64,000 nt of DNA from Vibrio rumoiensis 1S-45 (GTDB lineage: Bacteria; Pseudomonadota; Gammaproteobacteria; Enterobacterales; Vibrionaceae). Location: assembly GCF_000286955.2 (NCBI RefSeq), contig NZ_AJYK02000052.1:1-64000 (forward strand). Reading direction: 5' to 3'. Each line of letters begins with the position of its first letter. Position 1 is the stretch's first letter. Under the pieces are notes generated by a model, which was given only the letters and a program-made list of their open reading frames with translations, did not search any database and was not told the origin of the DNA. The translations under genes were made by a program, and so were the position numbers. Of this stretch, positions 50,601 to 62,146 are shown piece by piece.

Positions 50601-52358
50601 CTAAAGTGTATGTCCTTCCATTGGGCTAAATTGCCAGTTAACTTGCTCATCCGAGCGCTCTGCATGTAAGCGATACTGGTGATAGTGAGCGACTTTGCTC
50701 CGATGCGCAATACTTACCAGTGTGGTATTTGGCAGTTGTTTTGCGAGAATTTGGTAAATGTCACTTTCGGTTTCCTCATCTAACGATGAGGTCGCTTCAT
50801 CTAAAAATAACCATTGTGGTTGTAAAATCAAAGCCCTAACAATAGCCACTCTTTGTTGTTCACCCGCAGACATGGTGTGTGACCAGTGTTGATGTTGATC
50901 TAATTGTGACGCAAAGTGCCCTAAATGACATAGATTCAATCGTTCTATTATCTCACTATCTTGTATATTGGTATCACGCTGTGGATAGCATAACACTTCT
51001 CTTAATGTTCCCTCTGGAAGGTATGGCTTTTGAGGAAGAAACAAACTGTGTTGCGATATTTCAATATGACCTTCTGAATAAGGCCAAATACCAGAGATGG
51101 TTTTTAATAAGGTGCTTTTTCCTATTCCTGATTGACCAGAAATTAAGGTATGTTGCCCCGACTGTAGTTGAATATCGTCTAACTGGCTTAATATTGTGCC
51201 GTTTGGTAATTTTACTTGGCAATGATGAATAGTGAGTTGATCTTGTTGGGTTTTAGTGACAACTAGCTGGCTGTGTTGCGCTTGTTGTTTGGTGGCTTGC
51301 ATATCGTCGTTATAGCTGGTTAAACGGTCAACACTGGCCTTCCAACTGGCAATACTTGCGTAAGAGTCAACAAACCAACTGACCGCGCCCATCACTTGAC
51401 CAAATGCATTATTGATTTGCATTAAGCCGCCCAGTTTTATTGCGCCTGAGAAAAAACTTGGCGCGGCAATCATAATAGGGAAGATAATAGCAATTTGGCT
51501 ATAACCACTATTAAAGCCAACAATTTGCTTTTGTTTACGCATAATTTGCCAAGTATTTTTCCATACTTGGTTAAATTTAACTTCAAGTTGCTCTCGTTCT
51601 TTATTCTCACCTTGATAAAGTGCAATTCCTTCGGCATTTTCTCGTAGCCTAACTAAAGAATAACGAAAGTTAGCTTCAAGTTTTTGTTGAATAAAATTTA
51701 AGTTAATTAAAGGTTTACCAATTTTATGCATGATAAAACTGCCGACCGTCGCATAGATTAATGCCGCCCAGACCATGAAGCCTGGGATCGTCACTTGGTG
51801 ACCTGCCAGATGAAAACTAAACGGGCCAGATAGGCCCCATAAAATAGTAATGAAAGAGGCTAAGGTTACTACTGAATTTAAAAGGCCAAGTGATAAGCTT
51901 AACGTGTCATTGGTAAATTGGTCGATATCTTCGGCAATACGTTGATCGGGGTTATCGGTTTGATGGTTGCCACGTTCGAGTTGAAAATAAGAGCGATCGT
52001 TCAGCCAATGAGTCAGGTAGGCATTGGTTAACCAACGACGCCAACGAAGTTGCAGCATCATATTTAAGTAAATTCGATAGACCGCGATAACAATGAAGAT
52101 GGCCGCGATGATTGAAAATTTGATCAACAGGTGAGTAAACGCCGTTTTATCTAATTCTTGTAATGCATTATAAAAATCAGAATTCCACTGATTTAAGATC
52201 ACCGACATGTACACCATGCCTAAATTGAGTGCCACAATGGCAATTAATAGCCCCCATGCCATCCATTTCTCTTCCGATTGCCAATAGGGTTTCGATAACT
52301 GCCAAACTTTTCCCAGAAAATGTTGGGAAGTAAGATGAAAAGATGGGCGGCTATTCAT
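50601..52358 (-). CDS. ABC transporter fusion protein, YddA/SbmA-BacA-like with ATPase
   Basis: The 585-residue protein fuses an N-terminal membrane domain of the SbmA/BacA type (about 1-340, with FYNALQELDKTAF and RWRRWLTNAYLTHWLNDRSY) to a C-terminal ATPase with Walker A GQSGIGKST, signature MSAGEQQRVAIVRAL and Walker B WLFLDEATSSLD. It resembles E. coli YddA and the mitochondrial/peroxisomal ABCD half-transporters, so it should act as a homodimer. Substrate unknown; SbmA/BacA proteins take up peptides and related ABC forms have been linked to vitamin B12. It lies within an amino acid uptake locus, two bases from the permease gene. Confidence 0.88.
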   Translation of the reverse strand: MNSRPSFHLTSQHFLGKVWQLSKPYWQSEEKWMAWGLLIAIVALNLGMVYMSVILNQWNSDFYNALQELDKTAFTHLLIKFSIIAAIFIVIAVYRIYLNMMLQLRWRRWLTNAYLTHWLNDRSYFQLERGNHQTDNPDQRIAEDIDQFTNDTLSLSLGLLNSVVTLASFITILWGLSGPFSFHLAGHQVTIPGFMVWAALIYATVGSFIMHKIGKPLINLNFIQQKLEANFRYSLVRLRENAEGIALYQGENKEREQLEVKFNQVWKNTWQIMRKQKQIVGFNSGYSQIAIIFPIMIAAPSFFSGAIKLGGLMQINNAFGQVMGAVSWFVDSYASIASWKASVDRLTSYNDDMQATKQQAQHSQLVVTKTQQDQLTIHHCQVKLPNGTILSQLDDIQLQSGQHTLISGQSGIGKSTLLKTISGIWPYSEGHIEISQHSLFLPQKPYLPEGTLREVLCYPQRDTNIQDSEIIERLNLCHLGHFASQLDQHQHWSHTMSAGEQQRVAIVRALILQPQWLFLDEATSSLDEETESDIYQILAKQLPNTTLVSIAHRSKVAHYHQYRLHAERSDEQVNWQFSPMEGHTL

Positions 52359-52518
52359 GTGTGGATTCCTAAAGGCAAAAAAGATGCAACTATGACCAAG
52401 AGTTGAAGATGAGGTTCATTGAACTAAGGGTAAAGGCAAAAATAAAGTTACATTTTGATACAAATAGCGATGAAAGGGTAGGGATTGAAAGTAAAAGGGC
52501 AGTAAAAGATAAACTAAA

Positions 52519-52558
52519 AAGCCGCGTTAAGCTGTCATAAACAGGCTCAACACGGCTT
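52519..52558 (-). terminator. Terminator between the binding-protein gene and the ABC genes
   Basis: AAGCCGCGTT (52519-52528) pairs with AACACGGCTT (52549-52558) with one G-T pair and inner AGC.TGT pairing; on the minus strand it is followed by TTTTTAGTTT. It would cut most transcripts after the binding-protein gene, giving that protein in excess. Confidence 0.85.
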
Positions 52559-52597
52559 ACATTATTGTTATTTGAATCTATGGTGAGCTAGGGAGTA

Positions 52598-53359
52598 TTA
52601 CTTTTTAGTAATATCCGCACCAAACCATTTTTCAGAAATCTTACCTAGTGTGCCGTCAGCACGCATTTCGCCTAGAGCTTTATTGACTTCAGTTTGCAGT
52701 TTTTGGCCTTTAGCATTATTGACAAATGGCCATGCGTTTTCGATGGTTTCAAACGGTTCGCCAGCCAGTTGAAGTGGCAAGCTAGTTTGTTTGATCAGCT
52801 GTAAAGCTGATAAACGGTCCATAATGAAAGCGTCAGAACGACCTAAAGCCACATCTTGTTCGATACCAGCATCGTAGGTTTTGATGTTGATCTTACCTTC
52901 TTTATCGTAACTACGAAGCACTTGCTCAAAGTTCGATCCTAGGTTAACCGCAACGGTTTTACCGGCAAGATCATCGACGCTTTTGATCGAATCATTGCCT
53001 TTCTTAACGGTGATTTGTACACCATCAACCACATAAGGATCAGAGAAGATATATTTCGCTTTACGCGTATCGGTGATCGTGACCTGATTTGAGATAGTAT
53101 CAATTCGGCCAGTTTCTAATAATCCGAATAACCCAGAGAAGTTTGCAGTCACGTAAGTCACATGGTAGTCATTACGTTTTCCTATCTCATCCCATAAATC
53201 AACTTCAAAGCCTTGAAGCTTATCAAGTTTTTGAAATGTAAATGGAAAGTATGTGCCAGACATACCCACTTTAACTTCTTGCTCAGCAGCTTGTGCAAAA
53301 TGGGTAACAGAAAGAAAAAGGGCTGCAGCGGTGACAATTTTATTTATAATACGGCTCAT
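52598..53359 (-). CDS. Polar amino acid ABC transporter, periplasmic binding protein
   Basis: This 253-residue solute-binding protein (SBP family 3) has a signal peptide of about 24 residues ending FAQA. GFEVDLWDEIGKR is the family signature, followed by SNQVTITDTRKAKYIFSDPYV and KTVAVNLGSNFEQVLR, the hinge and ligand segments. It resembles cystine/glutamine-type binding proteins; the exact ligand is not known. Its transcript seems to be partly terminated before the permease genes. The gene diverges from dnaA. Confidence 0.93.
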   Translation of the reverse strand: MSRIINKIVTAAALFLSVTHFAQAAEQEVKVGMSGTYFPFTFQKLDKLQGFEVDLWDEIGKRNDYHVTYVTANFSGLFGLLETGRIDTISNQVTITDTRKAKYIFSDPYVVDGVQITVKKGNDSIKSVDDLAGKTVAVNLGSNFEQVLRSYDKEGKINIKTYDAGIEQDVALGRSDAFIMDRLSALQLIKQTSLPLQLAGEPFETIENAWPFVNNAKGQKLQTEVNKALGEMRADGTLGKISEKWFGADITKK

Positions 53360-53481
53360 GGTTTATTCTCCAGATGATTTGGCCTTTATACTACGTTAAG
53401 TGCTATTGATAAATCTAAGAACAAGATGTTATTAACCATAACTAATGGTCTCAAACTTGCATAAGATATCAGCAAAGTAGC

Positions 53482-53667
53482 TGTGGGTAACTTTATCCTC
53501 TTTTTAGGTTATGCACATCCTAAAAGTGGGCTTAACTGCTTGGTTTAACATAAAATTGGGATAGCAATAGAAAAAACTGTGAATAACTTAGATCTTATTC
53601 ACCGATCTAAGGATCTATTACTGGTGATCTTGTTGGTCAAGATGTAGAATTACATTCCTTTCAGATC
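53482..53667 (+). promoter_or_regulatory. dnaA control region: DnaA boxes and GATC cluster
   Basis: Between the binding-protein gene and dnaA lie DnaA-box-like 9-mers TGTGGGTAA (53482), TTATGCACA (53509), TGTGAATAA (53578) and TTATTCACC (53595). Five GATC sites follow at 53591, 53604, 53612, 53626 and 53664. This fits autorepression by DnaA and SeqA sequestration of the dnaA promoter after replication, as in E. coli. Confidence 0.85.
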
Positions 53668-53690
53668 ATTTCATTTCGTGTGGGGTTAAT

Positions 53691-55100
53691 GTGTCGTCTT
53701 CGTTATGGTTGCAATGCTTGCAACAGCTTCAAGAAGAGCTTCCTGCAACTGAATTCAGTATGTGGGTAAGACCCCTACAAGCTGAGCTCAATGACAATAC
53801 TCTCACCTTATTTGCGCCTAACCGTTTTGTGTTGGATTGGGTGCGTGATAAGTATCTCAATAGTATTAATCGTTTATTGAATGAGTTTTGTGGGGCAGAT
53901 ACACCGAATCTTCATTTTGAAGTAGGCAGTAAGCCCGTTCAATCTACCAATGCTGTACCAAGAAGAACTGCTGCTGATGTTGCGGCTGAATCTTCTGCGC
54001 CTGCACAAGTACAACAAAGTCGTCCTTTGAATAAATCGTGGGATACGGGTCAGCGTGAAGTGGTGGTGGATGTTAACCATCGTTCAAACGTGAACCCTAA
54101 GCATAAGTTTCATAACTTTGTTGAAGGTAAATCAAACCAGTTAGGTTTGGCGGCTGCAAAACAGGTTGCTGATAACCCAGGGGCTTCTTACAACCCATTA
54201 TTTTTATATGGTGGGACAGGCTTAGGTAAAACGCACCTTTTGCATGCTGTGGGTAATGCTATTGTTGCCAGTAAACCTGATGCTCGAGTGGTGTACATGC
54301 ACTCAGAGCGTTTTGTGCAAGATATGGTAAAAGCATTGCAAACTAATGCGATTGAAGAATTCAAACGTTACTATCGTAGCCTAGACGCTTTACTGATTGA
54401 TGATATTCAATTCTTTGCCAATAAAGAGCGTACTCAAGAAGAGTTTTTCCATACCTTTAATGCTTTATTGGAAGGTAATCAGCAAATCATCTTAACGTCT
54501 GACCGTTATCCAAAAGAGATCAACGGGGTCGAAGATCGCTTAAAATCTCGCTTTGGCTGGGGTTTAACCGTGGCGATAGAACCGCCAGAGCTTGAAACTC
54601 GTGTGGCGATTTTGATGAAAAAAGCCGAAGACCATCAAATTACCTTGGCTGATGAAGTAGCGTTCTTTATTGCTAAGCGCTTGCGTTCAAATGTTCGTGA
54701 GTTGGAAGGCGCGCTAAACCGCGTTATTGCCAACGCTAATTTTACTGGCCGTCCAATCACTATTGATTTTGTGCGAGAAGCATTGCGTGACTTATTAGCG
54801 TTACAAGAAAAGCTGGTCACTATCGATAATATTCAAAAAACCGTCGCAGAATATTACAAAATTAAAGTAGCTGACTTATTATCTAAACGTCGTTCTCGTT
54901 CGGTAGCGCGTCCTCGTCAGTTGGCGATGGCATTATCGAAAGAATTAACCAACCATAGCTTGCCAGAAATTGGCGATGCGTTTGGTGGTCGCGACCATAC
55001 AACGGTGCTTCATGCTTGCCGTAAAATCAAAGAACTTCGTGAAGAGAGCCATGACATTAAAGAAGACTATTCGAATTTGATTCGTACCCTTTCTTCTTAA
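53691..55100 (+). CDS. dnaA: Chromosomal replication initiator protein DnaA (GTG start)
   Basis: DnaA binds the oriC boxes, oligomerises with ATP and melts the unwinding element. The 469-residue protein has domain I ([18 protein letters not shown]), a variable linker (about 80-135), the AAA+ domain with Walker A GGTGLGKT (174-181) and LLIDDIQFF, and the C-terminal DNA-binding signature [15 protein letters not shown]. The start is GTG, as in E. coli. dnaN and recF follow. Confidence 0.98.
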   Translation: MSSSLWLQCLQQLQEELPATEFSMWVRPLQAELNDNTLTLFAPNRFVLDWVRDKYLNSINRLLNEFCGADTPNLHFEVGSKPVQSTNAVPRRTAADVAAESSAPAQVQQSRPLNKSWDTGQREVVVDVNHRSNVNPKHKFHNFVEGKSNQLGLAAAKQVADNPGASYNPLFLYGGTGLGKTHLLHAVGNAIVASKPDARVVYMHSERFVQDMVKALQTNAIEEFKRYYRSLDALLIDDIQFFANKERTQEEFFHTFNALLEGNQQIILTSDRYPKEINGVEDRLKSRFGWGLTVAIEPPELETRVAILMKKAEDHQITLADEVAFFIAKRLRSNVRELEGALNRVIANANFTGRPITIDFVREALRDLLALQEKLVTIDNIQKTVAEYYKIKVADLLSKRRSRSVARPRQLAMALSKELTNHSLPEIGDAFGGRDHTTVLHACRKIKELREESHDIKEDYSNLIRTLSS

Positions 55101-55164
55101 TAGCTTATCCGTTACGCAAGCTTAGGCCGTGTTTTTAATAGAATTAGATTATTTAGAGTAGATT

Positions 55165-56265
55165 ATGAAATTTACCATTGAACGAACCCAATTGATTAAA
55201 CCATTACAACAAGTTTCTGGTGCTTTAGGTGGCCGTTCCACCTTGCCTATTTTGGGCAACTTATTAATCAAAGTTGATAATGGTGAACTTTCGATCACGG
55301 CTACGGACCTCGAAGTTGAACTGGTTTGTCGTTTAACTTTGAGTGGCGACTTTGAACCGGGCAGCACGACCGTCCCTTCTCGTAAATTCTTGGATATTTG
55401 CCGAGGCTTACCCGATAGCTCCCAGATTGATGTGACGTTAGATGATGAACGCTTGCTGATCAAATCAGGCCGAAGCCGTTTCTCTTTGGCAACCTTGCCA
55501 GCGTCTGATTTCCCAAATATTGAAGATTGGCAAAGTGAAGTTGAAGTGACGGTGACCCAGATTGAGTTACGCCACTTAGTCGAAAAAACTCAGTTTTCTA
55601 TGGCGAACCAAGATGTTCGTTATTACTTAAACGGTATGTTGTTTGAAATAGAAGGTACGACGCTACGTGCTATCGCGACCGATGGCCACCGTATGGCGGT
55701 ATCGGAAACCGCGTTGGTTGGAGAATATCCACAACAACAAGTGATCGTGCCACGTAAAGGGGTGCTTGAGCTGGTTAAGTTGTTGGATCGCCCTGATGAA
55801 AGCGTGACACTGCAAATTGGTAGCTCAAATATTCGCGCCAATGTAAATGAATTTACCTTCACCTCTAAGCTGGTGGATGGTCGTTTCCCTGACTATCGTC
55901 GCGTTATGCCTCAGCACAGTAATAAAACGCTTGAAGCCGATTGTGAAGCGCTGCGTCAATCATTTTCTCGTGCGGCAATTCTATCCAATGAAAAATTCCG
56001 TGGCGTACGCGTGAACCTTGCAGGGTCAGAAATGCGTATTACCGCCAATAACCCAGAACAAGAAGAAGCGGAAGAAAACCTCGATGTGAACTATCAAGGT
56101 GAGCCGTTAGAAATAGGTTTTAACGTGAGCTATGTGTTGGATATTTTAAACACCTTAAAATGCCAAACGGTTCGTATGTCATTAAGCGATGCTAACGCCA
56201 GTGCTTTAGTTGAAAACGTAGATGATGCCTCGGCCATGTACGTTGTAATGCCAATTCGCCTGTAG
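55165..56265 (+). CDS. dnaN: DNA polymerase III beta sliding clamp
   Basis: DnaN is the ring-shaped processivity clamp of the replisome. The 366-residue protein, the E. coli length, has the three repeated clamp domains; LPILGNLLIKV, DGHRMAVSE and the C-terminal YVVMPIRL, part of the peptide-binding cleft, are conserved. The gene lies 64 bases downstream of dnaA and is probably co-transcribed with it. Confidence 0.98.
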   Translation: MKFTIERTQLIKPLQQVSGALGGRSTLPILGNLLIKVDNGELSITATDLEVELVCRLTLSGDFEPGSTTVPSRKFLDICRGLPDSSQIDVTLDDERLLIKSGRSRFSLATLPASDFPNIEDWQSEVEVTVTQIELRHLVEKTQFSMANQDVRYYLNGMLFEIEGTTLRAIATDGHRMAVSETALVGEYPQQQVIVPRKGVLELVKLLDRPDESVTLQIGSSNIRANVNEFTFTSKLVDGRFPDYRRVMPQHSNKTLEADCEALRQSFSRAAILSNEKFRGVRVNLAGSEMRITANNPEQEEAEENLDVNYQGEPLEIGFNVSYVLDILNTLKCQTVRMSLSDANASALVENVDDASAMYVVMPIRL

Positions 56266-56342
56266 TCATACCGGTTAGTGAAACCGTTACTTTGAAAGTA
56301 AAGATAACTCTATTGAAATATCCTAAAGTGATGGGCTAATTA

Positions 56343-57422
56343 ATGCCTTTGGTACGTTTAGCCATTCAACAGTTTCGTAATATTAAAGCCTGTGATCTTC
56401 AGTTATCACCAGGCTTTAATTTTCTTGTCGGGCCTAATGGCAGCGGTAAAACCAGTGTGCTTGAGGCTATTTACTTGCTGGGGCATGGTCGCTCATTTAA
56501 AAGCACATTGACTGGACGAGTGATCCAAAATGAGCAATCGGAACTGTTTGTTCATGGTCGTTTCATGTCTGAAGATGACTATGAATTACCGATTGGGATC
56601 AACAAACAGCGCGATGGCAGTAGTGAAGTAAAAATTGGTGGGCAAAGTGGGCAGAAAATTGCTCAATTGGCGCAAATTTTGCCTTTGCAACTAATTCATA
56701 CTGAAGGGTTTGAATTACTCACTGAAGGGCCTAAGTTTCGTCGCTCGTTTATTGATTGGGGCGTTTTTCATACCCAACCCAGTTTTTATGAAAAATGGTC
56801 TCGTTTAAAACGTTTAATTAAGCAACGCAACGCATTATTGAAAAGCGCCACGCATTATCAAGAATTAAGTTACTGGGATTTGGAATTAGCCGAATTAGCC
56901 GAAACCATTAGCCAATGGCGCTTGGAGTATGTTAATCAGCTTAAACAGGTCGCCCAACAGATTTGTGGTGTATTTTTACCTGAATTTGAAGTGAAAATTC
57001 AGTATTATAGGGGCTGGGATAAAGACACCCCATACGCGGATATTTTACAAAAGAATTTCGAGCGAGATCAGCAACTCGGCTACACGTTTAGCGGGCCGAA
57101 TAAAGCGGATCTCAAACTCAAAATCAATGCGACACCGGTCGAAGATGTGTTGTCTCGTGGACAACTTAAATTAATGGTTTGCGCATTGCGGTTAGCGCAA
57201 GGGCAACATCTAACACAATCGACAGGTAAGCAATGTATTTATTTAATTGATGACTTTGCTTCAGAGCTAGATAGTCAACGCCGAGGGCGACTTGCTGAGT
57301 ATTTAAAGCAAACGCAGGCACAGGTTTTTGTAAGTTCTATTACTGCAAGTCACATTGCTGAAATGCAAAGTGAAAATAGCAGGATGTTTCATGTGGAACA
57401 TGGCAAAATAGAGCAAGGATAA
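56343..57422 (+). CDS. recF: DNA replication and repair protein RecF
   Basis: RecF is an SMC-like ATPase that helps load RecA at gaps via RecFOR. The 359-residue protein has Walker A GPNGSGKT (30-37), the ABC-type signature LSRGQLKL and Walker [12 protein letters not shown]. The codons for MFHVEH near the C-terminus contain a parS-like sequence. gyrB follows after 18 bases. Confidence 0.97.
   Translation: MPLVRLAIQQFRNIKACDLQLSPGFNFLVGPNGSGKTSVLEAIYLLGHGRSFKSTLTGRVIQNEQSELFVHGRFMSEDDYELPIGINKQRDGSSEVKIGGQSGQKIAQLAQILPLQLIHTEGFELLTEGPKFRRSFIDWGVFHTQPSFYEKWSRLKRLIKQRNALLKSATHYQELSYWDLELAELAETISQWRLEYVNQLKQVAQQICGVFLPEFEVKIQYYRGWDKDTPYADILQKNFERDQQLGYTFSGPNKADLKLKINATPVEDVLSRGQLKLMVCALRLAQGQHLTQSTGKQCIYLIDDFASELDSQRRGRLAEYLKQTQAQVFVSSITASHIAEMQSENSRMFHVEHGKIEQG
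57385..57400. promoter_or_regulatory. parS-like ParB-binding site inside recF
   Basis: TGTTTCATGTGGAACA matches the general bacterial parS TGTTTCACGTGAAACA at 14 of 16 positions and the pseudomonad form TGTTCCACGTGGAACA also at 14. It is near-palindromic, lies about 13 kb from oriC and the genome encodes ParAB. The same bases encode RecF residues, so conservation could be protein-driven. Confidence 0.45.
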
Positions 57423-59879
<2,457 letters not shown>

Positions 59880-59911
59880 ATACCTGACATCTAGTTTCAC
59901 GAAAGAATAAG

Positions 59912-59942
59912 AACCTTGGTTAGCCATACCGAGGTTTTTTAT
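59912..59942 (+). terminator. Terminator after gyrB
   Basis: AACCTTGGT (59912-59920) pairs with ACCGAGGTT (59928-59936) around seven bases, with one mismatch, followed by a T-run. Confidence 0.85.
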
Positions 59943-59961
59943 TTATTTTTTACTATGCTCT

Positions 59962-59991
59962 CTTGAAAGCTGATGCACTCATCCATATATC
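59962..59991 (+). promoter_or_regulatory. Sigma32 (RpoH) heat-shock promoter
   Basis: CTTGAAA (59962-59968) and CCATATAT, 14 bases further on, fit the sigma32 consensus CTTGAAA-N11-16-CCCCATNT. The small heat shock gene lies about 170 bases downstream, leaving a long structured leader. Confidence 0.8.
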
Positions 59992-60103
59992 AAGTTATGA
60001 AGGAGATGCCATTAGGGTCTTCTGAAAAGTTAATTGAGTATTGCCAATGATAACTGCGTCGATGACGGGTTTAGGGATATGGATTAACACACAATTTGAA
60101 ATT

Positions 60104-60157
60104 GCAGGATTAAGCTCGGGCTTTAACTGCACACTATTGCTTAAATAAGAGGATAGT
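60104..60157 (+). promoter_or_regulatory. ROSE-like RNA thermometer upstream of the small heat shock gene
   Basis: A first hairpin closes GCAG (60104-60107) on CTGC (60127-60130), with TAAGC/GCTTTA inside. A second pairs ACTATTGCTT (60133-60142) with AAGAGGATAGT (60147-60157), hiding the Shine-Dalgarno AGAGGA. The UUGCU opposite AGGA with a bulged G is the signature of ROSE elements, which melt on heating to allow translation. Confidence 0.8.
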
Positions 60158-60160
60158 ATT

Positions 60161-60598
60161 ATGCGTAATGTAGACTTCTCACCTTTATATCGTAATGCCA
60201 TTGGTTTTGATCGTTTATTAAACCTAATGGAAACCAATAATGCCAAGAACACCTCTGGCGGATACCCTCCATACAATATCGAGAAAAAAGACGATAACCA
60301 CTTCCGTATTACCATGGCGGTAGCCGGTTTCTCAGAAGAGCACCTTGATATTACCCAACACGAAAATATGCTAATTGTTCGCGGTGAACGCAAACCGGAA
60401 GAAGGTAAAAACTACGTTTATCAAGGTATTGCTGAGCGTGATTTTGAGCGTAAATTCCAATTAGCCGATTACGTCAAAGTATTGGGTGCGGATATGGAAA
60501 ATGGTTTATTGCATGTAGATTTGGAACGTGAAATTCCCGAAGCGATGCAACCACGAAAAATTGCCATTAACGGTAAAGAGCTGCTAGAAAACCATTAA
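60161..60598 (+). CDS. ibpA: Small heat shock protein, IbpA/Hsp20 family
   Basis: This 145-residue protein holds unfolding proteins in a refoldable state for DnaK/ClpB. The N-terminal [20 protein letters not shown] and the alpha-crystallin domain (about 35-130, with [20 protein letters not shown] and [12 protein letters not shown]) are typical of IbpA; the C-terminal basic tail carries the IxI-type motif KIAING (I-x-I). A sigma32-type promoter and ROSE-like leader agree with heat-shock control. Only one ibp gene is present, the usual Vibrio state. Confidence 0.95.
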   Translation: MRNVDFSPLYRNAIGFDRLLNLMETNNAKNTSGGYPPYNIEKKDDNHFRITMAVAGFSEEHLDITQHENMLIVRGERKPEEGKNYVYQGIAERDFERKFQLADYVKVLGADMENGLLHVDLEREIPEAMQPRKIAINGKELLENH

Positions 60599-60640
60599 GT
60601 TAGAAAATAACCAATCTAGCCAGTTGATAAAGGAAGAGAA

Positions 60641-60666
60641 GGGTGCCAAATGGGGCACCCTTTTTT
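60641..60666 (+). terminator. Terminator after ibpA
   Basis: GGGTGCC (60641-60647) pairs with GGCACCC (60654-60660), followed by six Ts. Confidence 0.93.
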
Positions 60667-60675
60667 GTATCCTGA

Positions 60676-60710
60676 ATACTTGAAGCTACTACTTCAGTTA
60701 CTTTGGGTAT
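60676..60710. repeat. Dispersed intergenic repeat, short copy
   Basis: ATACTTGAAGCTAC directly followed by TACTTCAGTTACTTTGGG reproduces both ends of the longer repeat at 25205-25281 with the central section missing. It lies between the ibpA terminator and the end of avtA. Confidence 0.6.
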
Positions 60711-60715
60711 GCATA

Positions 60716-61981
60716 CTAATTTTGTTGATACGCTTTATTCACTTCCTCGGCAATAATTTCAATACCACGCTGCATATCTTGTTCATTTTGTACGTAATTC
60801 ATGCGTAAGCACTGATGGGCGTGATCCCATTTTTCGTTATTTTCATCATTCTCTTGGCCGAAGAAGAAATATTCTCCCGGAACAATTAATACACCACGCG
60901 CTTTGAGGCGTTGATACAGTTCCATCGTCGTGATCGGCAATTCATCAAACCATAGCCATAAGAAGATCGCGCCTTCTGGTTTGTGGATTTTAAAGCGTTG
61001 ATCGGTAATTGCGTTTTGCAATAATTCAACAGCATGCTGCGCTTTACGTTGGTAATACGGTTTGATCACATTCTCGCTTAGAGGCAATAAATCCCCTTGG
61101 TTGATCATGTGAGTGGCAAGGGCTGGCCCAATGCTGCTTGGTGCTAAATTGACGATGCCATTGATATTGGTCATAGCTTGAGTGATCGCTTCACTGGCAA
61201 TCACAATGCCACAACGAACGCCGGGTAAACCGAGTTTAGATAAGCTCATGCATAAAATGGTGTTGTCATTCCAAAATGGCGTCACTTCTTCAAAAATGAT
61301 ATTCGGGAATGGGGTGCCGTAGGCGTTATCAATGATCAGCGGAATATTGTTGGCACGCGCCAGTTTATCGAGCTTACACACTTCTTCATCGGTCAATACA
61401 TTACCGGTTGGGTTGGTTGGGCGAGAGGCACAAATGGCGGCCACTGACTCATCGACATGTACTTGCTCAAAATCAACATGATATTTGAACATGCGGTTAT
61501 CGAGCATTTCAATTTCTGGGTGATAAGAGACAAAAATATCATCGTCGATACCGGCATCGCTATAACCAATGTATTCTGGAGCAAGTGGCAGCAATATTTT
61601 TTTATGGCTGCCATCGGCTTGTTTGCCTGCAAATAAATTAAAGAGTGAGAAAAAGGCACTTTGGCTGCCGTTGGTCAGGCTGATGTTCTTGGCGCTAATG
61701 TCCCAACCGTAAGTGGTTTTAAGTAATTCTGCCAAGGCTTGAGTAAAAGCATCTTTCCCTTTAGGACCATCGTAATTGGTCATGGCGGCGATCAGTTCAC
61801 CGTTGTCGAGCATATCTAAGCTGGCTTGTTTAAAGTAATCGAGCATTTCTGGAATGGCGGCCGGATTACCACCACCGAGCATGATCGCACCGGGAGTGCG
61901 CAGCCCTTCGTTCAAATCATCCATTAACTGGGTAATGCCCGAGTAGCGATTAAACTTGTCACCAAACTTAGAAAATTGCAT
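60716..61981 (-). CDS. avtA: Valine--pyruvate aminotransferase
   Basis: AvtA transfers the amino group of valine (or alanine, 2-aminobutyrate) between 2-oxo acids with PLP, linking alanine and valine pools. The 421-residue fold-type I enzyme has the PLP lysine segment SLSKLGLPGVRCG, the ASRPTNPTGNVLT segment and NGSQSAFFSLFNLFAG. I start at the ATG at 61981 (MQFSKFGDKFNRYSGI, AGG seven bases upstream), not an in-frame start 16 codons earlier. Length matches E. coli (417). Confidence 0.95.
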   Translation of the reverse strand: MQFSKFGDKFNRYSGITQLMDDLNEGLRTPGAIMLGGGNPAAIPEMLDYFKQASLDMLDNGELIAAMTNYDGPKGKDAFTQALAELLKTTYGWDISAKNISLTNGSQSAFFSLFNLFAGKQADGSHKKILLPLAPEYIGYSDAGIDDDIFVSYHPEIEMLDNRMFKYHVDFEQVHVDESVAAICASRPTNPTGNVLTDEEVCKLDKLARANNIPLIIDNAYGTPFPNIIFEEVTPFWNDNTILCMSLSKLGLPGVRCGIVIASEAITQAMTNINGIVNLAPSSIGPALATHMINQGDLLPLSENVIKPYYQRKAQHAVELLQNAITDQRFKIHKPEGAIFLWLWFDELPITTMELYQRLKARGVLIVPGEYFFFGQENDENNEKWDHAHQCLRMNYVQNEQDMQRGIEIIAEEVNKAYQQN

Positions 61982-62146
61982 GAAACACCTAATCTTTATT
62001 ATTGTCATTGGCCTTTGATATGAAGGCACAACATACCTAATTGTGCTTATTAGATAAAGAGGGTTGTTGAGTTTATTTCAACGGTTCACGGGGGATTCTT
62101 AGCGAATAGAACTGATATTCAGAAGAAAACAATTGGGAGATGATTT

